Origin: Acidobacteriaceae bacterium
Lineage (GTDB): Bacteria > Acidobacteriota > Terriglobia > Terriglobales > Acidobacteriaceae
Direction of reading: 5' to 3'
Length of the DNA stretch: 64,000 bases
Assembly: GCA_021323655.1 (NCBI GenBank)
Contig: JAJPKO010000010.1
Location: forward strand, 1-64,000
Part shown: piece after piece, positions 35,817-44,369 of the stretch
Layout of the letters: every line of letters begins with the position of its first letter
How positions within the stretch are numbered: position 1 is the first letter of the stretch
Notes under the pieces: generated by a model
What the model was told of the DNA's origin: nothing
Seen by the model: the letters and a program-made list of their open reading frames with translations, nothing else
Databases searched by the model: none
Translations under genes and position numbers: made by a program

Positions 35817-38549
35817 CTATTCATTGCGCAGCGCCTCTACCGGATGCACCGATGCAGCGCGCCGCGCCGGCAGTGCGCCCGCCAGCACCAGCATCAACGC
35901 CGTCAGCCCAACGGCCGCAATCATCGTCACCGGGTCTGAAGCTGTGACCCCATAAAGCTGACTGCGGAAGAGCCGCGCCAGCGCAACCGTCGCCGGCAGC
36001 GCCACCAGAACAGCAAGCACGGTGATCCACGCCATCTCGCGGACCACGAGCACAATGACGGCCCTGCGCTGCGCCCCCAGCGCCAGCCGCACGCCAATCT
36101 CGCGCGTCCGGCTCTGCGTCGAGTAAGCGAGCACCCCATACAATCCAATCGCCGCCAGCAGCATCGCCAGCACCGCAAAGCTGATCGCCAGCATCGCCAG
36201 CGCGCGCTCTGTCGCGGTGCTCACGTCCACCTGCGTCTCCATCGTGCGCAGGTCCGTCATCACCAGCGTGGGGTCCAGCTCATGGATCGCCCTTCGCACC
36301 GGCGCTTCCACCACTTCAGGCGCCGCCACACTGCGCGCATAAATTTCCACACCCTCCGCGCGGGCGCTTTGCAAATAAGGCCTGTACACCACCGCCCCGG
36401 CATCATCCCTCAGGTTCTGGTGCTTCGCATCTCCTACAACACCCACAATCGTTATGTCGTAAGTTGTATGGTCCGTAATTTCGCCCAGCAGATGTCCGAC
36501 AGCATTTTGCCGCGGGCCGAAAAACTTCTTCGCAAACGCCGCATTCACAATCGCCACCTTCGGCGCACCGTTCGCATCCGCAACCGTAAACTCGCGCCCC
36601 GCCAGCAAAGGCTGCTTCAATGTGGCAAAGTAGCCCGGCGTAACCCAGGGATTCTCATAATCCGTGCGCTCGTTTTCGCCAGCCTTATGTCCTTGCACCG
36701 CATACCCATTCACCTGCTGCTCGCCCGTAAGCACCGGGTCCGTCGTGGCCGCGGCCATCTCTACTCCAGGCGCGCGACGCACCTCATCAAGCGCCGCTTT
36801 TACGATGGCCATGCTGTGCGCTTCATCGTAGCCCGAGTCCGTCGGGTCCAGGCCAAACGTCACCAGATGTTTCGTATCAAAACCAAGGTTCTGCTCCCGC
36901 AGATGTTTCAGCGTGCGGACGAAAAGTCCTGCTCCGCACAGCAGCAGAACGCTCAACGCAATCTGCACCCCCACAGCAATCTTGCGGAAACGCTGCGAGC
37001 TCCTGCTCGAGGTCCCCGTATTCTGGCGTAAAGCGTTTGTCAGATCAGGCCGCACAAAATGCAGCACCGGCGCGATGCTGAAAAGCAGGCTGACAATCAG
37101 CGCAAGCCCAACCGTAAAGAGCAGCACCCGCGCATCCACGGCCGCCGAATACGGCTCCTCTCCCGGGACCGAATTCGTCAGCAATCGTACCAGCACTCTC
37201 GCAATCACAGGAGAAAGCACCAATCCCGCCGCTGCCCCGGTCATGCCAAGCAGTCCGCCTTCCACCAGCAGTTGCGAGGCAATGCGCGCAAACCCAGCGC
37301 CCAGCGCGTAACGCATAGACATCTCTCTTGTCCGCGCCGCTCCCCGCAGCAGCAGCAAAGTCGCAACATTCAGCGTGCACATCGCCGTCAGCAATCCTGC
37401 CATGCTGATGAGAATGATCAGCGGGGTCTTCAGGCCTATGCGGTTTGGCGCAAAGCCCGTCGAGTCGTCCTTCACCAGAAAGTGCGCCTTCTCCACATAG
37501 CGCTCTTTAAACTGTGGCGAAGCGGATTTGTACAGCGGCAGCTCCTGCGCGCGCAGCGCCTTCCACAAAGGGTCTACCGCTGCTTGCGCCTGCGCAGGAC
37601 TTACTCCCGGCTTCAATCGCGCCACCAGCGTCAGCCAGATGGACTGGCGGTTCTCAAGCATATGTTGCGCCGCCATCGGTGGAATGGCAATGTCGGCCAT
37701 CGTCACGGGGAGAAAAACTCCCGGACGGTATCCGCCAATCGCGCTCTGAAAACTCTCCGGCGCTACTCCCACAATCCCAAAAGGATGTCCATTGATGAGC
37801 ACCTTCTGCCCAATCACGTCGCGCGATGCGGCAAAGCGCGTCCGCCAGTAGTCATAGCTCAGCACAACAACGGCATTGGCATCGTTCGCCGTCTCATCGG
37901 CTGCAGTAAACAGCCTTCCCAGCGCCGGCCTCAGTCCCAGCACCTGAAAGTAGTTCCCGCTCACCAGCTCCGTGTCTTTTTCTTCCGCCTGATCATGCCA
38001 GGAGACACCAAGTTTCGTCCGCATCGCAGCCAGCACGCCGCTGAAGACCTGGTTCTGATCACGCAGGTCTTTGTACATCGGATAAGAAAAGTAGTCGCCA
38101 ACATCGCCGCCCTCTGCAAAGAACGATCCCGAGAACGACCCTCTCCACTCAAAGCGCACCAGCTCCTGCGGACGGTCCACCGGCAGCATCCGCAGCAGCA
38201 CCTGATCGAACAGCGTAAAGATCGCCGACGTCGCCCCGATGCCCAGTGCCAGCGTCAACACAGCCGTCACCGCAAACCCCGGCATCCTTACAAGCTGCCG
38301 CACTCCATACCGCAGATCACGCCAGATACTTTCCAGCGAAAGCGTCAGGTCCATCGCCGCCACGCGCTCCTTTGCCACAACCGGGTTCCCAAACCGCAGC
38401 AGCGCATCGCGCCGTGCCTCTTCTTCAGGCATGCCTTGCGCCACGTTGTCCTCCATGCGCATTTCGAGATGAGAACGCAGCTCCTCTTCCGTCTCAACCT
38501 CTACGCGAGAACGCCGCAAAAGGTTCGTCATGCGGTGAAGTAAAGCCAT
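35817..38549 (-). CDS. ADOP-family MacB/FtsX-type permease
   Basis: A 910-residue 'acidobacterial duplicated orphan permease'. The start is ATG 38549 with GAGGA 5-9 nt before it. After a cytoplasmic N-terminal segment (TEEELRSHLEMRMEDNVAQG) comes the first MacB-type periplasmic domain, opened by the membrane helix of GFAVTAVLTLALGIGATSAI, then FtsX membrane helices near 370-500, a second periplasmic domain and a final FtsX unit near 820-905, ending LPARRAASVHPVEALRNE. These proteins have the duplicated permease layout but no dedicated ATPase; none is nearby. It is 8 bp after the PadR gene, so the two are one transcript. Exported substrate unknown. Confidence 0.93.
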   Translation of the reverse strand: MALLHRMTNLLRRSRVEVETEEELRSHLEMRMEDNVAQGMPEEEARRDALLRFGNPVVAKERVAAMDLTLSLESIWRDLRYGVRQLVRMPGFAVTAVLTLALGIGATSAIFTLFDQVLLRMLPVDRPQELVRFEWRGSFSGSFFAEGGDVGDYFSYPMYKDLRDQNQVFSGVLAAMRTKLGVSWHDQAEEKDTELVSGNYFQVLGLRPALGRLFTAADETANDANAVVVLSYDYWRTRFAASRDVIGQKVLINGHPFGIVGVAPESFQSAIGGYRPGVFLPVTMADIAIPPMAAQHMLENRQSIWLTLVARLKPGVSPAQAQAAVDPLWKALRAQELPLYKSASPQFKERYVEKAHFLVKDDSTGFAPNRIGLKTPLIILISMAGLLTAMCTLNVATLLLLRGAARTREMSMRYALGAGFARIASQLLVEGGLLGMTGAAAGLVLSPVIARVLVRLLTNSVPGEEPYSAAVDARVLLFTVGLALIVSLLFSIAPVLHFVRPDLTNALRQNTGTSSRSSQRFRKIAVGVQIALSVLLLCGAGLFVRTLKHLREQNLGFDTKHLVTFGLDPTDSGYDEAHSMAIVKAALDEVRRAPGVEMAAATTDPVLTGEQQVNGYAVQGHKAGENERTDYENPWVTPGYFATLKQPLLAGREFTVADANGAPKVAIVNAAFAKKFFGPRQNAVGHLLGEITDHTTYDITIVGVVGDAKHQNLRDDAGAVVYRPYLQSARAEGVEIYARSVAAPEVVEAPVRRAIHELDPTLVMTDLRTMETQVDVSTATERALAMLAISFAVLAMLLAAIGLYGVLAYSTQSRTREIGVRLALGAQRRAVIVLVVREMAWITVLAVLVALPATVALARLFRSQLYGVTASDPVTMIAAVGLTALMLVLAGALPARRAASVHPVEALRNE

Positions 38550-38557
38550 AAAAATCC

Positions 38558-38884
38558 TCACGCGTACCGGAGCACGGCACGCACTCCCCTCACCAACTGA
38601 TCGAAGCTCTTCTCCGCTTCTTCCATTTGTTTGCGCCCTGCGGGAGTCAGCCTGTAATACTTCGCCTTCCGCCCTGTTTCCGTCAACGCCCATTCCGAGC
38701 GCAGCCATCCGCTCTGCTCCATGCGGTGCAGCGCCGGATAGAGCGAGCCCTCTTCCACATTCAACAGCGCATCCGAGGCCCTCTGGATATAAAGCACAAT
38801 GCCATATCCGTGCAGCGGCCCCGCCTGCGACAAAGTTTTCAGCACCAGAAGGTCCAGACTTCCCTGAAGGTCATTTTTTGCCAT
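38558..38884 (-). CDS. PadR-family regulator (acidobacterial type)
   Basis: This 108-residue winged-helix protein opens with MAKNDLQGSLDLLVLKTLSQ and GPLHGYGI, then EGSLYPALHRMEQSGWL with the recognition and wing motif, and TETGRKAKYYRLTPAGRKQM. These are typical of PadR proteins associated with ADOP permeases. PadR proteins repress by binding inverted repeats and release on ligand binding. It likely controls its own operon through the palindrome upstream. Its stop is 8 bp before the permease start. Confidence 0.93.
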   Translation of the reverse strand: MAKNDLQGSLDLLVLKTLSQAGPLHGYGIVLYIQRASDALLNVEEGSLYPALHRMEQSGWLRSEWALTETGRKAKYYRLTPAGRKQMEEAEKSFDQLVRGVRAVLRYA

Positions 38885-38888
38885 GCGC

Positions 38889-38945
38889 CCATACTTATAT
38901 ATCTTGGTATCCCGAAGAGACTATCCATAGACATATAGGTATGTC
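38889..38945 (-). promoter_or_regulatory. Candidate PadR operator region
   Basis: A perfect palindrome GACATA-TAGG-TATGTC (38930-38945) lies about 46 bp before the PadR start. Closer to the gene, ATAC and GTAT half-sites flank 12 bp at 38891-38910. Both overlap the expected promoter. They could form an autorepression site. Confidence 0.5.
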
Positions 38946-39107
38946 AATCAAAATTGCGACTTGTTGCGACGGGTGGCCCATTCAAGCCTGGCGTTGGCTT
39001 GAGTGGGGCAGTTCCACCCATCTCTTTCACCCCGCTGTCACACAAAATTCACCACCCATTCACGAGCGTCCGCTATTCCTGCTAACTGAGGCAGGAGACA
39101 AAAACAA

Positions 39108-40571
39108 ATGAAAAAACTCACACTTGCAGCCCTTCTTGCGTCTGCGTTTGTGTGCGCGTCCGCACAGGACGGCCACGTCCACTGGAAGCGCAACGGAGCA
39201 CCCACCGAAGTTACTATCACCGGAGGCCCCTGGACCCTCGAACAGTCCGGCGCTGGCGTAGGCCTTAAGTCCGTCGGATACTGCGACGCCAACGGCAACC
39301 AGATCGGCAATCCCGGCACCGAGCGCATGCAGCCCTACTACTTCCCCGTAGTCTCCGGACGCGGCAAATATCTTCAGGGCTATTTTGACTGGCGTCCGAA
39401 AGACATTGATGAGGCCGTCGTCGCTGCCTACTCCACCGACGCGGGCCAGAGCTGGACCTTCCAGCAGAAAGCGCTGGAGCTGCGCACCACCTGCCCCGAC
39501 CAGGTCAATAAATATCCCAACGGCCAGAAAGAACCCGGCCCCGACCCGAACAACAGCGACAACGGAGATGACGACGGCCAGGGCCATCAGTTCGTGCTCA
39601 ACATTGGAGGCCACACTTACCTCTACACTCTGGAGCGCGCCAACAACCACATTGACTCCGACGATCTCTACATCCACGAGCTCAGCCCTCAGCCCGGCCT
39701 GCCTCTGAACGGCGCTCCCGAGCTGAATGATGGTCCAACCGACGCAACCAGCAGCGAGCCTGAGATCGCCACCCACACCACCGGCCTGCTCAATCCTGAT
39801 GGCATCCTCGGCGTTGTGCCCGGAAGCTGGCCCGTCAAGATCATCTACGAACAGAAAATTCTCGACGGAGACATTACCGGCAGCACGGCACTTCCCGCCT
39901 CGCAGCTCTGCAGCACCTACTGGTCAAAGTACTATGCCAACAATCCCTATGGCACAAAGACCAACGATGACATTACCTACCTGCGCCTGGCTGAAACTTC
40001 TGATGGAATCCACTTCAAAGACCTCGGCATCCTGCAGGGCCTGAACAATCCCGGCGATGTAAGCCTCACGGGAACACGCTGGCTGGCAACGGCTGGCACC
40101 CTGCTCAAGCTCGACCGCGATCGCTATGGCCTCTTCTTCTCCGGCGGCGGCTGCGTTGATGGCGACTCCGACGCCTTCCACTACATCGGCTATGCCGAAT
40201 CGCATGACCTTCTGCACTGGACGGTGGTGTATGGCATCAATAACCCGATCCTCTCCACTGCGCCCATTACCATGACGGTAGACCAGAACGGCGCCCCGGT
40301 CGCTTCCGGCGGCTCAGGAACTACGATCACCATCCCTGCCAATACTCCGGTCGCGGGCAACACGCTGGGTTTCTTTAACGGACGCGTCTACGGTCCCAGC
40401 GGCGCCATCTATAACCGCGACACGCTCACTATCCTCTTTGCCGGATACCACACCCAGAAACCAAAGTACGGTCTCGGCGACTACCGCACCATTGGACGAC
40501 TAAGCCTGCACGCATCGCAACCGCTTGTCCGAGATGATGATGACGGCTGGCGCGACAACGATGACCGTTAA
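39108..40571 (+). CDS. Secreted propeller-like protein with Asp-box motif
   Basis: This 487-residue protein has a clear signal peptide (MKKLTLAALLASAFVCASA). The mature part contains an Asp-box, YSTDAGQSWTF, as in sialidases, and phrases such as AETSDGIHFKDLGIL and AESHDLLHWTVVYG that recall five-bladed beta-propellers of glycoside hydrolase families 32/43. Eight or so Asp-rich turns (DPNNSDNGDDDGQ) could bind calcium. The C-terminus is very acidic (RDDDDGWRDNDDR). No catalytic triad can be named. It is divergent from PadR and followed by a terminator. A role in polysaccharide binding or cleavage is an inference. Confidence 0.6.
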   Translation: MKKLTLAALLASAFVCASAQDGHVHWKRNGAPTEVTITGGPWTLEQSGAGVGLKSVGYCDANGNQIGNPGTERMQPYYFPVVSGRGKYLQGYFDWRPKDIDEAVVAAYSTDAGQSWTFQQKALELRTTCPDQVNKYPNGQKEPGPDPNNSDNGDDDGQGHQFVLNIGGHTYLYTLERANNHIDSDDLYIHELSPQPGLPLNGAPELNDGPTDATSSEPEIATHTTGLLNPDGILGVVPGSWPVKIIYEQKILDGDITGSTALPASQLCSTYWSKYYANNPYGTKTNDDITYLRLAETSDGIHFKDLGILQGLNNPGDVSLTGTRWLATAGTLLKLDRDRYGLFFSGGGCVDGDSDAFHYIGYAESHDLLHWTVVYGINNPILSTAPITMTVDQNGAPVASGGSGTTITIPANTPVAGNTLGFFNGRVYGPSGAIYNRDTLTILFAGYHTQKPKYGLGDYRTIGRLSLHASQPLVRDDDDGWRDNDDR

Positions 40572-40589
40572 ACCCGCAAAAGCAATTTG

Positions 40590-40632
40590 GTACCCAGCCC
40601 TTCAACCCCGAAAGGCTGGGTACTTCAGTTTT
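40590..40632 (+). terminator. Terminator after secreted protein
   Basis: GTACCCAGCC and GGCTGGGTAC are exact 10-bp arms around a 14-nt loop, followed by TTCAGTTTT. It lies 18 bp after the stop. Confidence 0.7.
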
Positions 40633-40672
40633 GTCATCCTGAGCGATGCGAGTTGTTGCAGGATGCAGCGGG
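40633..40672. repeat. Dispersed intergenic repeat copy
   Basis: GTCATCCTGAGCGATGCGAG and following bases form the third copy of the TCATCCTGAGCG element, between the terminator and the convergent ctaG gene. Confidence 0.55.
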
Positions 40673-40695
40673 CAGAAACAACAACCCCGAGTGCT

Positions 40696-41538
40696 CTAGA
40701 TCGAAGCCACAGGCCTGCGCTCACGGCTGGGCGAGAGCAGCCGTATTGTTATCCAGAATGTCGGAAGCAGAAACACGGTCGAATTGGTCACCCACATAAA
40801 AGCTCCCGCCGCAGCCTGGTCTGAGAGGGGGTCTATGCCCAGCAAAGGCGTCGTTAGCGCATAGGTGGGATAAATCACGCGTCCGGAAAAACAGAGCGAG
40901 GCCGAAATGATGGTATTGATCAGGTCTGACGTCAGCAGATAAGGCAGTAACATCCAGCTCAGCCTCTGCCTCGCGTCTGGCCACGGGCGGACGATCGGCC
41001 ACCAAAAAAGAAGGCTGGTGAAGAAAAAGCAGGCGTGCTCAAGGTCGTGCCAGTTTTGCGACCGCAGCGCCAGCTCGTACGCCGCCGGAACATGCCATCC
41101 GATATAGGAGAGGTTCATCAGCAGCCAGGCTGGCTTCAGGCTGGTAAGAAAGTGCCCTGCCTTTTTAGGCCATTGCGACCGCAGGAGCGGTCCAAAGATA
41201 CGGCGCACCACCGGACGCGGCAGCCCGCGCAAAAGTGGGACCTGCGGCAATCCCAGCAGAAGCAGCGGGGGCGCGATCGTCATGAAGAGAAAATGCTGCC
41301 CCATGTGGGCCGAGAGCAATTGACCATCCAGAGTGTCCAACGGAGAAGCAACCGCCAGAAAGAGCGCAAACAGGCCGAGCAGAAAACAACCGAGCCGCCA
41401 CGCAGGAAATTGCGCAGGACGGGTCTGGCCAATGAGCAGCCATCCGCGAAGATAAATGAGCGCGGTAAGCAGCAGCAGAAGCGTGGTCACCGGAGGAACG
41501 TTCCAGACAAGAAGCGCGGATTGGAACTCTGGTGACAT
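40696..41538 (-). CDS. ctaG: Cytochrome c oxidase assembly factor CtaG (caa3 type)
   Basis: A 280-residue polytopic membrane protein with seven or so helices. It carries the family patterns HMGQHFLFMTIAPPLLLLGL, YIGWHVPAAYELAL and HDLEHACFFFTSLLFWWPIV, whose histidines are thought to handle copper. Proteins of this caa3-CtaG/DUF1404 group are needed for insertion of copper into caa3 oxidases. It is the last gene of the respiratory operon. I use ATG 41538; an in-frame ATG at 41574 lies inside an inverted repeat and has no better ribosome site. Neither start is well supported. Confidence 0.9.
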   Translation of the reverse strand: MSPEFQSALLVWNVPPVTTLLLLLTALIYLRGWLLIGQTRPAQFPAWRLGCFLLGLFALFLAVASPLDTLDGQLLSAHMGQHFLFMTIAPPLLLLGLPQVPLLRGLPRPVVRRIFGPLLRSQWPKKAGHFLTSLKPAWLLMNLSYIGWHVPAAYELALRSQNWHDLEHACFFFTSLLFWWPIVRPWPDARQRLSWMLLPYLLTSDLINTIISASLCFSGRVIYPTYALTTPLLGIDPLSDQAAAGAFMWVTNSTVFLLPTFWITIRLLSPSRERRPVASI

Positions 41539-41569
41539 GGATGATATGTGTTTTGCCGCATCCCGGCTT

Positions 41570-41610
41570 GTCATCCTGCCTGCATTTCACCGCGCATCCT
41601 GCAGGATGAC
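41570..41610. repeat. Inverted repeat before ctaG
   Basis: GTCATCCTGC (41570-41579) and GCAGGATGAC (41601-41610) are exact inverted arms with a 21-bp loop, in the gap between the cytochrome b and ctaG genes. The arm matches the TCATCCTGAGCG repeat family. It could lower expression of ctaG relative to the structural genes. Confidence 0.55.
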
Positions 41611-41623
41611 AAAATCCAGTGCC

Positions 41624-43087
41624 TTACTTCCCCAACTGCGCCTGGGCCTCCTGCGAGGCATCCACCGCAGCCGGACGGTTCGCGGGCTTCAGCGTTTCCA
41701 GAAAGCGTACCAGCGCGTTCACTTCCGGCGGGCTGAGGTTCTTTCCATAGGCCGGCATATTGCCGCCGCCCTGCAGCACCTGACGAATCAACTGGTCTTC
41801 GGTGAGTCGCGTTGCTACGTCATCGAGCGCCGGACCGCGCTGTCCGCCCAATCCACCCACTGAATGGCAATTGCGGCACTGCTTCGCCTGAAAGACCACG
41901 GCGCCCTGCCGCTCGAGCGCAGTCTCCGAGTGTACCAGCTTCTGTGGAAGGGGATCACCGCTCCACGCGTCCATCACCGGACTCCACGGCGTATGCACGC
42001 CCAGGTGCGTGAAGATGCCCCACGACACGGCAACCGTAATCAGCACCAGCACGGCCACGGGACGGCGGTGCCAACTCTTCTCGCCCACACCCGCAACAAA
42101 AGGAAGGGCAAGAAGAACCAGTATTCCGATGGCCGGAGCGATAAGTACAAAGGGCGTCTCCATCTCCGGCGGCAGGTAGGAGAGCACAGCAAACAACCAG
42201 AGAAAGAAGAAGTCCGGCTTCGGCGCGGTCTGAATGATCGTCGGATCGGGCTGGCCGCCCGGCCCATAGGGACCAAACAGCAGCGCGCATACGGCCACCG
42301 CCACCAGAATTCCCGCGGAGAAAAACAGGTCCTTCCACAGTGCATCAGGAACAAACGGGACGCCGTCCTTGTGCGCCATCTCGTTGTATTCCTGAATGTA
42401 GGTTTCGCGGCGGACTACTCGTCCCGGCATAGGCCATTCGTTGATGCCGAGCTTCAGCACCATCCAGACGTGCAGCCCGGCAAAGAGCAGCATCAGTCCG
42501 GGAATCACGAAAACGTGCAGCGCGAAAAAGCGCGAGAGCGTGGCACCAGCGATGATTGGACCACCCAGCAATAAATGCACCAGCGGCCCGCCAATCAGCG
42601 GCACGCGACTGACAATCGAGGCGCCAATGCCGAGGCCCCAGTAAGCGTCCTGGTCAAACCGCAGCACCTGACCGGTAAAGGCCATGCCCAGGGTCATCAG
42701 AAGCAGAAAGACGCCAAGGATCCAGGTCAGCTCGCGCGGAAATTTGTAAGCACCGAACATGAAGACCTGTGCCATGTGAATCAGCACAACGGCCACCATG
42801 AAGTTTGATCCCCATCCGTGCATGGCGCGAAGGAACCACCCGAGATAAAGCTGGTGGTTCAACTGGTCCAGTGTCTTCCACGCCTCGCCGCCGGAAGGGA
42901 CATAGATAATCGCCAGCAGAATGCCGGTGGCAATCTGAAGCATCAGCAGCGTCATGGCTGCGCTGCCAAAAACGTACCACCAGCTCGCCGTGTTGCGGGG
43001 AACAGGATGCAACGCGGCTTCCTTAATGGGCCCTTCAAGCTGAAGGCGGCGTTCAAACCAGTTGTAGACTTCCTTCAGCCGAGACAT
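41624..43087 (-). CDS. Cytochrome b / cytochrome c fusion of bc complex
   Basis: A 487-residue fusion of a full cytochrome b (b6 plus subunit IV) and a C-terminal class I cytochrome c. Haem b ligands are H90/H104 and H191/H206; the second pair is spaced by 14 residues as in b6-type proteins. The Qo-site motif, usually PEWY, reads PDFF (291-294). The cytochrome c domain has CRNCH (404-408) and an axial Met in GGGNMPAYG. It should oxidise quinol and pass electrons through the Rieske protein. It overlaps the Rieske gene by 13 bp. Fusion of c to b is known in other phyla, but having all of b, IV and c in one chain is less usual. Confidence 0.93.
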   Translation of the reverse strand: MSRLKEVYNWFERRLQLEGPIKEAALHPVPRNTASWWYVFGSAAMTLLMLQIATGILLAIIYVPSGGEAWKTLDQLNHQLYLGWFLRAMHGWGSNFMVAVVLIHMAQVFMFGAYKFPRELTWILGVFLLLMTLGMAFTGQVLRFDQDAYWGLGIGASIVSRVPLIGGPLVHLLLGGPIIAGATLSRFFALHVFVIPGLMLLFAGLHVWMVLKLGINEWPMPGRVVRRETYIQEYNEMAHKDGVPFVPDALWKDLFFSAGILVAVAVCALLFGPYGPGGQPDPTIIQTAPKPDFFFLWLFAVLSYLPPEMETPFVLIAPAIGILVLLALPFVAGVGEKSWHRRPVAVLVLITVAVSWGIFTHLGVHTPWSPVMDAWSGDPLPQKLVHSETALERQGAVVFQAKQCRNCHSVGGLGGQRGPALDDVATRLTEDQLIRQVLQGGGNMPAYGKNLSPPEVNALVRFLETLKPANRPAAVDASQEAQAQLGK

Positions 43088-43614
43088 ACCAGCTTCTCCT
43101 TCTGGGCCATGGCTTCATTGGCCAGCGTGGGCATCTGTCCGGCATTGATGTGCAGTTCGCCGCCCACAACTTTGTAGTCGTACTGGAAAAGCCCGCGTTC
43201 CGGAGGTCCAGAGGCGCGGTCGCCATTCGCGTAGTACACACCGCCGTGGCACGGACACATGAACAGCTCCGACTGCGGAAACCAGCGTACCGGGCAGCCC
43301 AGGTGCGCGCAGTTGATGGCAAAGACCTGAAAAGTATTTCCGCCAACACGGCGCACCCAGCACGGAGTCTTGGCGGTTTCGCCATCCTGTGGACGCTTGA
43401 ACGGATTCACAAACTCGGCCAGCCGCGTCTGTCCTTCCGGAAACTGGCTGAGACTCCCGAGCGAAATCCACTTGTTGTACGCACCTTTGCGCTTGACTGG
43501 CGAGAACAGATAACCAATGACAGGGACCGTGATGGCAACGCCCACAATCGCGTTTATCGCAATGCCGATCTTCATCAGCAGCGTTCGTCGTGTTACCTTC
43601 TTTCCGTCACTCAT
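43075..43614 (-). CDS. Rieske iron-sulfur protein of bc complex
   Basis: This 179-residue protein starts at ATG 43614. The N-terminus has a twin-arginine motif (KKVTRRTLLMKIG) and one membrane anchor (about 15-37). The 2Fe-2S cluster boxes are CAHLGC (102-107) and CPCHGG (120-125): Cys and His of each box ligate the cluster and the other Cys pair forms the disulfide. The Thr of the common CTHLGC box is Ala here. It overlaps the dihaem cytochrome c gene by 4 bp (ATGA) and the cytochrome b gene by 13 bp. Longer upstream frame is part of the previous gene. Confidence 0.94.
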   Translation of the reverse strand: MSDGKKVTRRTLLMKIGIAINAIVGVAITVPVIGYLFSPVKRKGAYNKWISLGSLSQFPEGQTRLAEFVNPFKRPQDGETAKTPCWVRRVGGNTFQVFAINCAHLGCPVRWFPQSELFMCPCHGGVYYANGDRASGPPERGLFQYDYKVVGGELHINAGQMPTLANEAMAQKEKLVCLG

Positions 43615-44369
43615 AACTTCTTTCCTCTTCCGGTCTCGTCCTGCGCCGGATAGGGCTGGCCCGGGGTCTGCTGGCGCTGGCTCGCCATCCACGCAACCAG
43701 GTCCGTTACTTCCTGGTCGCTCATGGCGTGACCAGGCTGGGCGTTGCGCCAGTCCGGATGCCCCAGATCGGGACGCCCGGCGATGATGATGGCGCGCAGC
43801 GACTGGTCACTGATCAGCGCAAGATAAGATCCGTCCGTGATCGAGCTGGTCTTTGTTTTGCCCCCGGTATTCAGCGGCTGCGTTCCCGTGACATGGCAGC
43901 GCGAGCAATACGCCTGAAAGACCTGCTGGCCGTGCGCTGCGTCCCCCTGCTTGTCCGTCTTGTAAGGAGGAACGTCCGCCCCCTGCAAGTATCCAGACCT
44001 GGCCCAGCGCTGACGAAGGCCTTTCACCAGCGCATCAATCTGCGCATCGGTCAGCATGCCTCCTGCGCTCTGTGCAAAGGCGGGCATCAGCGTGCCCTGC
44101 TCTCCATTGGCGATGACGCTACGCAGCGTATTGTCATCCACAATGGCCTGATACTCAGGATTGGCCAGAGCAATGGCAGGGCCATACTGGCCGTCTGCGC
44201 CGTGGCAGGCTGAGCAGTTCTGCGAATACAGGCGCGAGAAGTCGGTGACCTCATCCGGCCGCATCGCCTCGGAACCGGGATGGGGATAGCCTGGAAATCG
44301 TTCGCATCCGGCCGTCAAAACCAGCGAGGCGAGCAGAAAGGCCCCGCTAAGGAACTGGCGTGCATTCAT
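43611..44369 (-). CDS. Dihaem cytochrome c lipoprotein
   Basis: This 252-residue protein begins MNARQFLSGAFLLASLVLTA followed by GC, a lipobox with the acylated Cys at 22. It has two class I cytochrome c domains: CSACH (52-56) with axial Met in GTLMPAF, and CSRCH (about 155) later with a second domain reaching to the C-terminus. It probably carries electrons between the bc complex and the caa3 oxidase on the outside of the membrane. It overlaps the flanking genes by ATGA at both ends, so expression is tightly coupled with the unknown membrane protein and the Rieske protein. Confidence 0.92.
   Translation of the reverse strand: MNARQFLSGAFLLASLVLTAGCERFPGYPHPGSEAMRPDEVTDFSRLYSQNCSACHGADGQYGPAIALANPEYQAIVDDNTLRSVIANGEQGTLMPAFAQSAGGMLTDAQIDALVKGLRQRWARSGYLQGADVPPYKTDKQGDAAHGQQVFQAYCSRCHVTGTQPLNTGGKTKTSSITDGSYLALISDQSLRAIIIAGRPDLGHPDWRNAQPGHAMSDQEVTDLVAWMASQRQQTPGQPYPAQDETGRGKKL

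Noticed and set aside
37059-38543. 494-codon plus-strand frame
   Set aside because: Antisense to the ADOP permease; extremely Arg/His/Gln-rich, a typical shadow.
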